A stretch of 7,368 bases of DNA from Rickettsia endosymbiont of Bryobia graminum (GCA_020881085.1 JAJIYR010000140.1:1-7368), one strand, 5' to 3'. Shown: positions 1 to 7,219, counted from the first letter of the stretch. Numbers and translations are program-made. The notes: generated by a model from the sequence alone, not told the origin.

Positions 1-98
1 ACTGATACGTCAAACAATGCTCGGCGATATTTTGCTGGAAATACCATGTGATACAGCAGTACCGTAACATTATGACTTTTGTGTATATATTTGCTCAT
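1..98 (-). CDS. tnpA: IS200/IS605-family transposase TnpA (Y1 type), N-terminal part, cut by window edge
   Basis: The reverse strand from the ATG at 98 reads without a stop to the window edge, giving about 32 residues. They begin MSKYIHKSHNVTVLLYHMVF and continue with PAKYRRALFD. As known from the family, this is the usual opening of IS200-type TnpA: the first beta-strand with a 'YH-VF-PKYRR' core, ahead of the HUH motif and catalytic tyrosine, which lie outside the window. These enzymes move single-stranded DNA by recognising subterminal hairpins. The start overlaps the stop of the upstream HD gene by 4 bp (ATGA). A strong GGAGG (minus strand, 104-100) precedes it, but only one base separates it from ATG, an unusually short gap. 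Translation may therefore depend partly on coupling to the upstream gene. Whether the element is intact cannot be judged here. Confidence 0.85.
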   Translation of the reverse strand, partial: MSKYIHKSHNVTVLLYHMVFPAKYRRALFDVS

Positions 99-1153
99 TC
101 CTCCATATTACGCCGCAAGCGGCCGGGAATATACCCAAAAGAGATTAAATTAAAATTATGCCTAAAATTTTTATCTATTTCTGACAAAACTAGATATTGT
201 CCTTTATAGTATACTAAAGGATCTATCCCTCTAAATTTAGGTTTTATATTTATTTGTCCTTTACCAAACTCTACGGTAGTAAATGTTTTAATTTTATCAT
301 AATATTCTTCAAATAATTTTTGTATCTTAGGATCTTTACTATTTTCGATTTTTGTCATTACATTGCTATCTATACCAAAATGTAATTCATCTTTTGTAAT
401 AAGTTTAATATCTATAGCTCGTCTTAAAATATGAGAAAAGCAGTCATATACTACTGCATTCCAAGTACTACCCGATAAATTCTGAGTAAAATCTAGAGAT
501 AAAACAGCAAATTTTTTAGCAATTTTAGGATTTGTGAAAAACCATTTATTATCTTTAAACTGTAAATTTTCAACTATTTTCTTTGCTTCAATTTTTGAAA
601 TTTTCTTTAAAATAATACCGGTATGAATATTATACTGAATACGATCTGCACAGAGAAGTGGTAATGGTTGCTCTAACGCTATATAACTTGGGTTATCAGG
701 ATCAAGTTCATCAGGAGAAATGTTGTACTTACTTACAATTTTTTGAATATCCATTTTTTTAAAAAACCACATATGGATAGAATCTTGATAAGATTTTGCC
801 TGATTAGCTTTATAAAACAGATTATCTCCTAGATGTGAAAAAACAGTATGGGAGGTGTCATGGAGTAAACCAGTTACTTGCTCAATTTTTGAAGTTTCTG
901 CTTTTTGTAGGAGTGCTAGTACTCCTATACTATGGTCATAACGACTGAAAAATGGTAAAAGTTCTAAATAAGGTTGTGGACCAGATTGATCAATATTTTT
1001 TAACCTCTGCATGGCTTTGCTTTCTATTAATTCCTCTAGTAAAGGATCGTCTATCTTTGAATCGCCCCATACTGTGTGAATTACTTGTTCACCATAAGAA
1101 GATAAGCAAACAATAAAATTTGCTAGTAATACAAAAAATAATTTCTTTATCAT
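95..1153 (-). CDS. Secreted/periplasmic HD-domain phosphohydrolase, C-terminus probably altered by IS insertion
   Basis: The product is 352 residues from the ATG at 1153. The N-terminus has KK, a hydrophobic run (about residues 5-17) and a likely signal peptidase I site near SSYG-EQ (about residue 21), so export across the inner membrane is predicted. The HD metal site is complete: H74 in 'RYDHSIGVLAL', H98-D99 in 'GLLHDTSHTVFSHLGD', and D170 in 'LLCADRIQYN'. The pattern resembles the dGTPase/YdhJ-like HD phosphohydrolases, which hydrolyse nucleotides or other phosphoesters; the substrate here is unknown. A longer reading from a TTG at 1204 would bury the signal peptide and starts inside a hairpin, so I reject it. 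The gene follows murE by 90 bp on the same strand and may be read from the murE promoter. The last 10-15 residues (after about residue 337, ending RLRRNMEE) are encoded by the probable IS200 left end, so the native tail has likely been replaced. Confidence 0.8.
   Translation of the reverse strand: MIKKLFFVLLANFIVCLSSYGEQVIHTVWGDSKIDDPLLEELIESKAMQRLKNIDQSGPQPYLELLPFFSRYDHSIGVLALLQKAETSKIEQVTGLLHDTSHTVFSHLGDNLFYKANQAKSYQDSIHMWFFKKMDIQKIVSKYNISPDELDPDNPSYIALEQPLPLLCADRIQYNIHTGIILKKISKIEAKKIVENLQFKDNKWFFTNPKIAKKFAVLSLDFTQNLSGSTWNAVVYDCFSHILRRAIDIKLITKDELHFGIDSNVMTKIENSKDPKIQKLFEEYYDKIKTFTTVEFGKGQINIKPKFRGIDPLVYYKGQYLVLSEIDKNFRHNFNLISFGYIPGRLRRNMEE
105..132 (-). repeat. Imperfect hairpin, probable left end of the IS200-like element
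   Basis: The core is a perfect GCCGC-TT-GCGGC palindrome at 112-123. It is flanked by a second pair of arms, ATATT (105-109) and AATAT (128-132), separated from the core by unequal internal loops. It is much more GC-rich than its surroundings and sits a few bases upstream of tnpA. IS200/IS605 elements lack terminal inverted repeats and instead carry such a subterminal hairpin at the left end, which the transposase binds. The outer boundary of the element is not visible; I infer it lies roughly at 125-155. The hairpin is inside the reading frame of the HD protein. Confidence 0.65.
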
Positions 1154-1163
1154 TAATCTTTTT

Positions 1164-1214
1164 GACTTATAAATTGTTAGGGTATAAAGCTGTAACCCTA
1201 GCAATTTATAGGTT
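1164..1214. repeat. Long hairpin between murE and the HD gene
   Basis: The left arm at 1165-1183 (acttataaattgttagggt) matches the reverse complement of the right arm at 1195-1213 in 17 of 19 positions, with an 11-base loop. In a plus-strand RNA both differences become U-G pairs, and a G-U pair at 1164/1214 extends the stem to 20. In the minus-strand RNA, the sense direction for murE and the HD gene, they are A-C mismatches. It lies in the murE-HD spacer, 11 bases before the HD start. No U-run follows in the minus direction, so it is not a standard terminator for murE. It could be an RNA-processing or attenuation structure, a stop for antisense transcripts (four T's follow at 1213-1216), or a small mobile palindrome. 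Confidence 0.6.
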
Positions 1215-1243
1215 TTGATGGATAATAAGTCAATTATTAAATA

Positions 1244-2782
1244 TTATAAAATTGCTAAAAAAACATTAATATTAGATAACTTACTTAATATCTTTTTAGC
1301 TACTTCAAAATCACTAAAAGGTAGTTTTTGAGTTCCTATAATTTGGTAATCCTCATGACCTTTGCCAGCAATTAACAAGATATCCTCTTTTTGTAGATTA
1401 TCTATGGTTTGAGTGATAGCAGTTTCTCTATCTGCTATTTCTAGATAGTTAGAGTTAGTTACTCCTTGGATAATTTGTTGCCTTATTAAGTTTGGTTGTT
1501 CGGTTCTGGGATTGTCATCAGTAATGATTAGCTGGTCAGCTATTTTGCTAGCAATTTCTCCCATTTTTGGCCTTTTGCTAGAATCTCTATCACCACCACA
1601 ACCAAATATTACTTTTAATAGACCATTTACTGGTTTTATTTTTTTTAATTCCAGTAATGTTTTTTCTAAAGCATCAGGAGTATGGGCATAATCAATAAAT
1701 ATATTCTTCTGATTCTCAGGATTACAAGAATATCCTTGATTTAGATCATTAGTGACTCTTTCTAACCTGCCTTTAACAGCTTGGATTTCTGGCAATTTTG
1801 TTATTATATCCTCAAAGGGAAAACCAGTAATATGAACCATCAAAGTCGCTATTAATAAGTTGCTTGCTTGAAAACTACCAATAATTTTAGTATTAAAATT
1901 ATATTGTTTGTTTTGATAGGTAAATTTAATATCCTGTCCATGAACTGACTGGTTTGTATTTATTATGTTTACATCTCCATTAGTTCCAACAGTTAAAAAT
2001 TTGATATCATGTTGTTGTAAATAATTTTTAATAAAATCTGATTGCTCTATCTCTGAATTTATTATGACAAAAGCTGATGGCAATAAATTATTAGTAAATA
2101 AGCTTAGTTTTGCTAATAGATATGCATCCATATTTTGATGGTAATCTAGATGATCTTGGCTAAAGCTAGTAAAGCAAGCAGCATGAGTTTTGATTCCTTC
2201 TAGCCTTCCTTGGTCAAGGCCATGACTTGAGGCTTCAAACGCTATGTAATTAACTTGATTCTCTGCCAAAATATGCAAAATATGTCTAATTGAAATAAGA
2301 TCAGGAGTAGTTAAAGAAGGTATTTGCTTGAGAGTTTTAGAGATAACAGGAATGTCTTTTGAACATTCAACACCAATAGTACCTATAGATGCACTGGATT
2401 GTCCGAGTAAAGAATATAATTGTCTACAATATGATACTACTGAGCTTTTACCATTTGTTCCGGTAGCACTTACTATATGTTTAGGTAATAATGGGTAAAG
2501 AATCTTAAGTGCTTCTATTAAAGCTGCTCTAGCATTACTTACCAAAGCTATATTGACTTGATTAGTAAAAATATTAGGATTTTCTAGACTGCAAGGATCA
2601 TCAGTGACTATAAATTTTATTCCCTTCTCTATGACTTGATCAATAAATTTATTACCATTAGAATTTATACCTTGTAGAGCAAAAAATATATTACCAGTTT
2701 GAACTAATCTCGAATCGCAAGATAGTCCAGTGATTTTTTGTGATTGAATTTGATCAAGAAAATAATTAAAAGCTATTATCAA
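1244..2782 (-). CDS. murE: UDP-N-acetylmuramoyl-tripeptide synthetase (meso-diaminopimelate-adding), MurE
   Basis: This cytoplasmic Mur ligase adds meso-diaminopimelate to UDP-MurNAc-L-Ala-D-Glu using ATP, the third amino-acid step of peptidoglycan precursor synthesis. At 512 residues it is of normal length. The order is: N-terminal UDP-binding domain (SCDSR and the FFALQG block, residues 21-38), ATP P-loop ATGTNGKSS (106-114), TTPDL (158-162), EASSHGLDQGR (183-193), DHLDYH (210-215), the lysine expected to be carbamylated (K225 in AKLSLF), FIDYAHTPDALE (362-373), GCGGDRD (394-400), and DNPR (423-426) with GKGHEDYQ (473-480). DNPR is the known meso-DAP recognition motif, as opposed to the lysine-adding form. 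The start is a TTG with TTAGG six bases upstream; no ATG or GTG start is available in frame nearby. It is divergent from the MFS gene and followed by the HD gene. All key residues are present. Confidence 0.96.
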   Translation of the reverse strand: MIIAFNYFLDQIQSQKITGLSCDSRLVQTGNIFFALQGINSNGNKFIDQVIEKGIKFIVTDDPCSLENPNIFTNQVNIALVSNARAALIEALKILYPLLPKHIVSATGTNGKSSVVSYCRQLYSLLGQSSASIGTIGVECSKDIPVISKTLKQIPSLTTPDLISIRHILHILAENQVNYIAFEASSHGLDQGRLEGIKTHAACFTSFSQDHLDYHQNMDAYLLAKLSLFTNNLLPSAFVIINSEIEQSDFIKNYLQQHDIKFLTVGTNGDVNIINTNQSVHGQDIKFTYQNKQYNFNTKIIGSFQASNLLIATLMVHITGFPFEDIITKLPEIQAVKGRLERVTNDLNQGYSCNPENQKNIFIDYAHTPDALEKTLLELKKIKPVNGLLKVIFGCGGDRDSSKRPKMGEIASKIADQLIITDDNPRTEQPNLIRQQIIQGVTNSNYLEIADRETAITQTIDNLQKEDILLIAGKGHEDYQIIGTQKLPFSDFEVAKKILSKLSNINVFLAIL

Positions 2783-2813
2783 TTTATACCTAATTACTAT
2801 ATAGTTCAGTTTT

Positions 2814-2819
2814 TATAAT
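2814..2819 (+). promoter_or_regulatory. Probable -10 box for the MFS gene
   Basis: A perfect TATAAT lies on the plus strand and shares five bases with the murE -10 box on the other strand. Initiation would fall near 2826, just before the ribosome binding site. No good -35 box is found 16-18 bases upstream (2790-2797 is taattac-like), so this promoter is weaker or needs an activator. An alternative start site further upstream inside murE cannot be excluded. Confidence 0.35.
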
Positions 2820-2843
2820 ATTTTGCTAGGAGTATTATGTCAA
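2815..2843 (-). promoter_or_regulatory. Sigma-70-type promoter for murE
   Basis: On the minus strand, TTGACA (2843-2838) is a perfect -35 box, followed by a 17-base spacer and TATTAT (2820-2815), five of six matches to the -10 consensus. Transcription would start near 2808, leaving a leader of about 26 bases before the TTG of murE. The -35 box covers codons 1-3 of the divergent MFS gene, and the spacer contains that gene's ribosome binding site, so the two genes probably interfere with each other. Confidence 0.7.
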
Positions 2844-4060
2844 AAACTTCATTAACAAAACAAGATTTATCAATTTTAATAGGAAATAGCTTAGACCATT
2901 TTGATACAGCCATTTATGGTTTTCTTGCTCCTGTTATAGCAAAAATTTTCTTTCCTAATAATGATCCAATAGTTGGTTTGATCTTAGCATATAGTATATT
3001 CGCTAGCTCAATATTCACTAGACCGATAGGTTCACTAGTTTTTAGTATGATTGCTCAAAAATTGGGGGCAACTAGAGCTTTATCTTACTCACTAATAGGT
3101 GTGGCTATTACTACTATATTGATTGGATTTCTTCCTGCTTATAAGCCAATAGGTTGGCTTTCACCATGTATACTAACTATTAGTCGTATGTTGCAAGGAG
3201 TATTTGCTGAAGGAGGAAATACTATTGCTAAACTATATATTATAGAAAATAAAATTCATATTAAGGCTCTAAAAGCTTCAAGTATATATCAGATGTCAAG
3301 CATGTTTGGAATTATTCTTGCGTCATTTGTCAGTATGATGCTAATTAATACTAGTTTTCATGATTATTGGAGATTATGTTTTATATTTGGTGGCAGTACT
3401 GGAATAGCTGGTTATTATCTTAGACGCTATTTTACTAAAGAACCTATTATAATTAGACAAAAGATTACAATAAATAATACTATAAATTTGGTAAATAATA
3501 ATAAGCAAAAAATTCTTTGTGTATCAATCGTTAATGGTTTTTCTTATATGACCTACGCAATACCTTTTATAGTAATGAATAGCTTTATCCCGCTTATTAC
3601 TTCTATTTCCTTAGAAACAATGATGGCGTATAATACTTTATTGCTAATAATAGATGCTATTCTATTCGTACTAATATACCATTTAATAAAGAACTACGAT
3701 CCTACCAAAGTAATGATTCATTCTGCAAATATTTTATTAATTACTATCATTCCATTATGGTTTTATTTTGATCATTCTTCCTTATGGTATATTGTGTTAG
3801 TGTGTTTATGGATAGTTATATTAGGGGTTGCCTTTGCTTGCCCTATCAATATTTGGGTCAATGGCTTATTTGATGATTCAAATAAATATCTATTATCTGG
3901 TATAGGAAGTAGTATCGGTAGTTCTATAATTGGACGCTTTACTCCAGCGATTTGTATTGCTCTTTGGCATTTTACTGGCATATCTATCTCTATAGCTATA
4001 TATATTGCAGCCGTTTCGTCTATTACAGTTTGGGCATTAAAAACAGCTAACAAAAATTAA
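2837..4060 (+). CDS. MFS transporter, ProP/metabolite:H+ symporter-like
   Basis: The product is 407 residues, very hydrophobic, with about 12 predicted membrane segments and a polar central loop (about residues 200-225), as expected of a major facilitator carrier in the inner membrane. 'IGNSLDHFDTAIYGFLAP' (15-32) corresponds to the 'N-x-LEWYDF-x-x-YG' opening of the metabolite:H+ symporter group that includes ProP. 'RPIGSLVFSMIAQKLGATRAL' (62-82) corresponds to the loop 2-3 motif, and 'SRMLQGVFAEGG' (116-127) to the 'R-LQG-GGE' segment. The usual GD-x-x-GRR core of loop 2-3 is replaced by AQKLGATR, so the signature is worn. There is no C-terminal coiled coil like that of E. coli ProP. The ATG is preceded by AGGAG at 2828-2832, four bases away. 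The substrate cannot be told from sequence; osmolyte or metabolite uptake from the host is the family expectation. It lies between divergent murE and co-directional murF. Confidence 0.85.
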   Translation: MSKTSLTKQDLSILIGNSLDHFDTAIYGFLAPVIAKIFFPNNDPIVGLILAYSIFASSIFTRPIGSLVFSMIAQKLGATRALSYSLIGVAITTILIGFLPAYKPIGWLSPCILTISRMLQGVFAEGGNTIAKLYIIENKIHIKALKASSIYQMSSMFGIILASFVSMMLINTSFHDYWRLCFIFGGSTGIAGYYLRRYFTKEPIIIRQKITINNTINLVNNNKQKILCVSIVNGFSYMTYAIPFIVMNSFIPLITSISLETMMAYNTLLLIIDAILFVLIYHLIKNYDPTKVMIHSANILLITIIPLWFYFDHSSLWYIVLVCLWIVILGVAFACPINIWVNGLFDDSNKYLLSGIGSSIGSSIIGRFTPAICIALWHFTGISISIAIYIAAVSSITVWALKTANKN

Positions 4061-4127
4061 ACGTGATAAAAAATATTCTCATAACGTTATTTATAGCTTT
4101 ATATACAGTATTTATATGAAAATTTCC

Positions 4128-4161
4128 TTCACATATATTAATAATCAATATATTTTATAAT
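4128..4161 (+). promoter_or_regulatory. Possible promoter for murF-mraY
   Basis: The 169-base gap between the MFS stop and the murF start contains TTCACA (4128-4133, five of six matches to the -35 box), then 17 bases and TATTTT (4151-4156, four of six). An overlapping perfect TATAAT follows at 4156-4161 but has only weak -35 candidates at proper distance. The gap also holds two perfect 10-base palindromes, ATAACGTTAT (4081-4090) and ATTGTACAAT (4196-4205), of unknown significance. No clear terminator for the MFS gene is seen, so read-through from it into murF is also possible. Confidence 0.4.
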
Positions 4162-4229
4162 CATACAGACCATACGCAATAGAACTATATCTGTAATTGT
4201 ACAATACTAACAAAATATGGAAGATAATA

Positions 4230-5591
4230 ATGATTTGGTCTACAGAAGACTTAAAATTAGCGCTGAAAATAGATATTAATTCAAATATTTGCGGAGGACA
4301 GGTACAATTTAACTCTACCTCATTAGAAAAAGGTGATTTATTTATTGCTCTAAAAGGTAATAAAGATGGGCATGATTATGCTAAAGATGCCTTGAATAAA
4401 GGGGCAAGTGCTGTAATTATTAGTCATAAAATAGAAGGGGTTGAACCTAATCAAGCTATTTTAGTACCAGATACATTATTAGCTTTAATGCAAATGGCAG
4501 AATATAAGCGAGCAAAATCAAAAGCCGTTTTTATTGGTGTGACTGGTAGTAGTGGCAAAACTAGTACTAAGGAAACTCTAAAAGTCATATTAAGTTCTTT
4601 CGGTAAAACTTTTGCCAGTAGAGGAAATTTTAATAATAATTTAGGGGTGCCAATCAATCTTGCTTCTATGTCAGATAATATAGAATATGCTATATTTGAA
4701 ATGGGGATGAACCACCACGGAGAAATTAGAGAACTAACAAAAATAGTCAGACCTGATATATCAATTATTACTACAATATCAGCAGCTCATCTTGAGTTTT
4801 TTAAATCTGTATCAGATATTGCAGATGCTAAATGTGAAATTCTTGAATCTATGTCCAAAGATGGAGTAGCTATTATAAATATTGACAATCAATATTATCT
4901 GCGTGTTTTACAGAATATCCGAAAGTCATCAATAAATAATATTATTACTTTCGGTAAATCTAAAGAGGCTGATTCACAGCTAGTCTTGTATGAACAAGCT
5001 GAATATAAAACTCATTTAAAATATTCAGTACTTGGAAGTATTCTAGATGCTGTTGTATCGTTTGTACCAGAGCATAATGCTATAAATTATACCGCAGCTC
5101 TTGCAACAGCATATGTTCTTAAGTTAGATATTGCTAAAATTAATTTAGAAAAAATACAATTAACTGAAGGAAGGGGGAAAATAGTTAATGCTGAATATAA
5201 TGGCCACAATTTCAGGATTATTTGCGATTATTATAATGCTAACCCGGAATCATTAAAAGCTTCTCTATTATCTTTAAAACAGCTTAATTCTAAGAAAAAG
5301 ATGGTTATAATAGGTGACATGCTAGAATTAGGCATGGATTCACCGGAATTACATAAATCTTTAGTACCTTCAATTATTGAATCGGGAGCTGACAAAGTAT
5401 TTTTAGTAGGAAATATTGTAAAATATATCTATGAGTTATTACCCAATGGAATAGAAAAGAAGCATTTTATAAATGTAGATTTATTAATGGATGAATTAGA
5501 AAAATTACTAGTAGGAGATGAGTTGGTTTTAATAAAAGGTTCAAGAAGTATTAAGCTTGATAAAATTATTCAAAAATTTAAGGTATTGTAA
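4230..5591 (+). CDS. murF: UDP-N-acetylmuramoyl-tripeptide--D-alanyl-D-alanine ligase, MurF
   Basis: This cytoplasmic Mur ligase joins D-Ala-D-Ala to the UDP-MurNAc-tripeptide made by MurE, giving the pentapeptide precursor with ATP hydrolysis. Its 453 residues are a normal length. Visible motifs: N-terminal substrate domain with 'GDLFIALKG' (35-43), P-loop [10 protein letters not shown] (103-112), NFNNNLGVP (133-141), [11 protein letters not shown] (156-166), AAHLEFF (185-191), the K201-containing segment DAKCEIL that should hold the carbamylated lysine, and the C-terminal domain with DYYNANPES (333-341), GDMLELG (362-368) and LIKGSRS (434-440). I chose the ATG at 4230 (MIWSTEDL) because GGAAGA lies five bases upstream. 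A TTG at 4197 would add 11 residues and falls inside a palindrome without a binding site. Its stop overlaps the mraY start (TAATG), indicating translational coupling. Confidence 0.95.
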   Translation: MIWSTEDLKLALKIDINSNICGGQVQFNSTSLEKGDLFIALKGNKDGHDYAKDALNKGASAVIISHKIEGVEPNQAILVPDTLLALMQMAEYKRAKSKAVFIGVTGSSGKTSTKETLKVILSSFGKTFASRGNFNNNLGVPINLASMSDNIEYAIFEMGMNHHGEIRELTKIVRPDISIITTISAAHLEFFKSVSDIADAKCEILESMSKDGVAIINIDNQYYLRVLQNIRKSSINNIITFGKSKEADSQLVLYEQAEYKTHLKYSVLGSILDAVVSFVPEHNAINYTAALATAYVLKLDIAKINLEKIQLTEGRGKIVNAEYNGHNFRIICDYYNANPESLKASLLSLKQLNSKKKMVIIGDMLELGMDSPELHKSLVPSIIESGADKVFLVGNIVKYIYELLPNGIEKKHFINVDLLMDELEKLLVGDELVLIKGSRSIKLDKIIQKFKVL

Positions 5592-6676
5592 TGATATATA
5601 ATCTTCTTCTTCCGTATATACACACGTTGCATATTGCCAATTTATTACATTATCTTACTTTTAGAATGGGGCTTGCTATATTATTTAGTTTGATTATTTC
5701 ATTTATAATAGGACCTAAAATTATTAGATTTTTACAAAATTTGCAGAAATATGGTCAACCAATTCGTGATGATGGACCTGAAACTCATAAGTTAAAGGTT
5801 GGAACCCCTACTATGGGGGGGATAATGATAATTATTTCTGTTTGTTGTTCAACTTTACTCTTCACTAATCTTACCAACAAATATATATGGATAACACTTT
5901 TTGTATTTATTGGTTTTGGGGTAATTGGTTTCATAGATGATTACGCTAAAATCAAAAAGAATCACCACGGGGGGATTAGTGGAAAAAAGAAATTATTATT
6001 TCAGTTTTCTATTTGTTTGATTGCATGCTTATTATTAAATAGTTTGAATGAAAATAATGGTAATGTGCTTAGTATACCATTTTTTAAGAATCTAATAATT
6101 GATTTAGGAATATTTTATATACCATTTGCTATGTTTGTAATAGTAGGGGCTTCTAATGCTGTTAATTTAACTGATGGTCTTGATGGTCTTGCTATAGTTC
6201 CAATAGCTATTACAGCTGCTTCTTTTACCTTAATTATATATTTGGTAGGTAATAGTTTTTATGCAAATTATTTGCAAATAATTCATGTATCTAATATTTC
6301 TGAATTATCAATTTTTTGTGCTGCAATTGTTGGAGCTAGTTTAGGGTTTTTATGGTTTAACGCTCAACCAGCAGAAGTTTTTATGGGAGATACTGGTAGT
6401 TTGAGTTTAGGTGGTGCTCTAGGAATTGTAAGTGTTATTGCTAAGCATGAAATTGTCTTGGCAATTATTGGTGGATTATTTGTTATAGAGACATTATCAG
6501 TTATTATTCAAGTATATTATTTTAAAACTACAGGAGGAAAGAGAGTATTTAAAATGGCTCCTCTTCACCATCATTTTGAGAAATGCGGTTGGTCAGAATC
6601 AAAGGTAGTAATACGTTTTTGGATTATAGCTATAATATTTGCTTTAATTGGTCTATCCTCATTAAAGCTAAGATAG
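5591..6676 (+). CDS. mraY: Phospho-N-acetylmuramoyl-pentapeptide transferase, MraY
   Basis: This integral inner-membrane enzyme transfers phospho-MurNAc-pentapeptide from UDP to undecaprenyl phosphate, giving lipid I, with magnesium. Its 361 residues match the family (about 360), with roughly 10 membrane helices. Signature stretches are all present: 'KVGTPTMGG' (69-77), the Asp pair D116-D117 in 'GFIDDYAK' with '[11 protein letters not shown]' following, '[13 protein letters not shown]' (189-201), the catalytic-site D267 in '[12 protein letters not shown]', and '[11 protein letters not shown]' (324-334) with the conserved triple histidine. The ATG shares its A with the murF stop codon, and AAGG (5580-5583) precedes it, so it is co-translated with murF and acts on the MurF product. 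No murD, ftsW or murG follows, unlike the classical dcw cluster. Confidence 0.97.
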   Translation: MIYNLLLPYIHTLHIANLLHYLTFRMGLAILFSLIISFIIGPKIIRFLQNLQKYGQPIRDDGPETHKLKVGTPTMGGIMIIISVCCSTLLFTNLTNKYIWITLFVFIGFGVIGFIDDYAKIKKNHHGGISGKKKLLFQFSICLIACLLLNSLNENNGNVLSIPFFKNLIIDLGIFYIPFAMFVIVGASNAVNLTDGLDGLAIVPIAITAASFTLIIYLVGNSFYANYLQIIHVSNISELSIFCAAIVGASLGFLWFNAQPAEVFMGDTGSLSLGGALGIVSVIAKHEIVLAIIGGLFVIETLSVIIQVYYFKTTGGKRVFKMAPLHHHFEKCGWSESKVVIRFWIIAIIFALIGLSSLKLR

Positions 6677-6868
6677 TGTAACGGAGATTCTATAAAGTTT
6701 TTATTCCTATAGTTAATTTCATTAGCATTTTATGGTTTGTAATGTCGTAATTAATATGTCTATCAAATAATCTACTATAATGGCCAGCTCTTGGTGATGT
6801 AATTAGACTATAAATGGGTGTAGTCGGGAGATTTAAACAATGATTATTATGTTCCTACACTAGTAATC
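6677..6868. other. Non-coding gap after mraY with small hairpins
   Basis: No reading frame of note is visible. On the plus strand, GACTATA (6806-6812) can pair with TGTAGTC (6819-6825; one U-G pair), and GATTATTA (6842-6849) with TAGTAATC (6861-6868; one U-G pair, 11-base loop). Neither is followed by a T-run, so neither is a standard intrinsic terminator for mraY, although they may help stabilise or end the transcript. I saw no tRNA fold. It may be decayed coding sequence, which is common in Rickettsia spacers, but nothing recognisable remains. Confidence 0.4.
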
Positions 6869-6907
6869 AAAAAACCCCAGGGTCTTATACTATATGGCAA
6901 TTGGGAT
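6869..6907 (-). terminator. Probable rho-independent terminator of the small membrane-protein gene
   Basis: Read on the minus strand, ATCCCA (6907-6902) pairs with TGGGGT (6879-6874), one pair being U-G, across a 22-base loop. Six T's follow directly (6874-6869, counting the last stem base). It begins 10 bases after the stop of the minus-strand gene. The stem is short and the loop long, so it is modest. In the plus direction the U-G pair becomes a mismatch and A's follow, so it does not serve mraY. Confidence 0.45.
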
Positions 6908-6916
6908 CACCACTAA

Positions 6917-7183
6917 TTAGTCTTGTTCCTCTTTCTCTTCTGAGTTATCAGTATCAGCGCTATTGGTATTAGACTGTTTTTGTTTTAGTAATTTACTTTT
7001 TTCTTCTATAGAAGAAATGAAAAAATAAGTAAATATTAGAAAACCAAGTATAAAAAACACAGAAAATATAGCAGCATTTCTTTTTACTATAGCTTCTTCC
7101 TTATCTAGACGTATTTCCTGTTCTTCATATGTTTCGCCACGTTCATTACGCCATACTTCTTCATTGAAAACAGTTTTATCCAT
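6917..7183 (-). CDS. Small single-pass membrane protein of unknown function
   Basis: The product is 88 residues from the ATG at 7183. The first 36 are highly charged (FNEEVWRNERGETYEEQEIRL, then a KEEAIVKR stretch) and probably helical. One hydrophobic segment follows (about residues 37-58), then a lysine-rich stretch and an Asn/Ser/Glu-rich acidic tail ending EEKEEQD. Positive charge just before the segment (VKR) suggests the N-terminus stays in the cytoplasm. I recognise no family. A TTG at 7219 would add 12 residues; I prefer the ATG, which has GGA six bases upstream and fits the promoter at 7220-7246. The gene faces mraY tail to tail, has its own terminator, and abuts an IS630-type element upstream. 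Its codon usage matches its neighbours. Coding status is supported by a consistent domain layout plus expression signals, but not by homology. Confidence 0.65.
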   Translation of the reverse strand: MDKTVFNEEVWRNERGETYEEQEIRLDKEEAIVKRNAAIFSVFFILGFLIFTYFFISSIEEKSKLLKQKQSNTNSADTDNSEEKEEQD

Positions 7184-7219
7184 ATAATTCCATATTTTTA
7201 ATAAGTTTGTAGTAATCAA

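Noticed and set aside
1135..1153. Possible lipoprotein signal at the cysteine in FIVC of the HD protein
   Set aside because: The residue before Cys is Val, not Gly/Ala/Ser, so the lipobox is poor; a signal peptidase I site near SSYG-EQ is more likely.
1154..1204. TTG start extending the HD protein by 17 residues
   Set aside because: It lies inside the long hairpin and would place extra residues in front of a standard signal peptide; the ATG at 1153 fits better.
3772..4053. Minus-strand open frame of 93 codons within the MFS gene
   Set aside because: It lies wholly antisense to a well-supported gene, has no ribosome binding site or recognisable domain, and reads as a shadow of the plus-strand frame.
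4197..4229. TTG start extending MurF by 11 residues
   Set aside because: It has no ribosome binding site and sits in a palindrome, whereas the ATG at 4230 has GGAAGA at good distance and gives the usual MurF N-terminus.
4451..4657. Minus-strand open frame of 68 codons within murF
   Set aside because: It is antisense to the conserved P-loop region of murF, whose codons are constrained; there is no independent support.
6677..6916. A tRNA, small RNA gene or Rickettsia palindromic element in the post-mraY gap
   Set aside because: No cloverleaf could be drawn, the hairpins are only 7-8 pairs, and no long palindrome of the length typical of such elements is visible.
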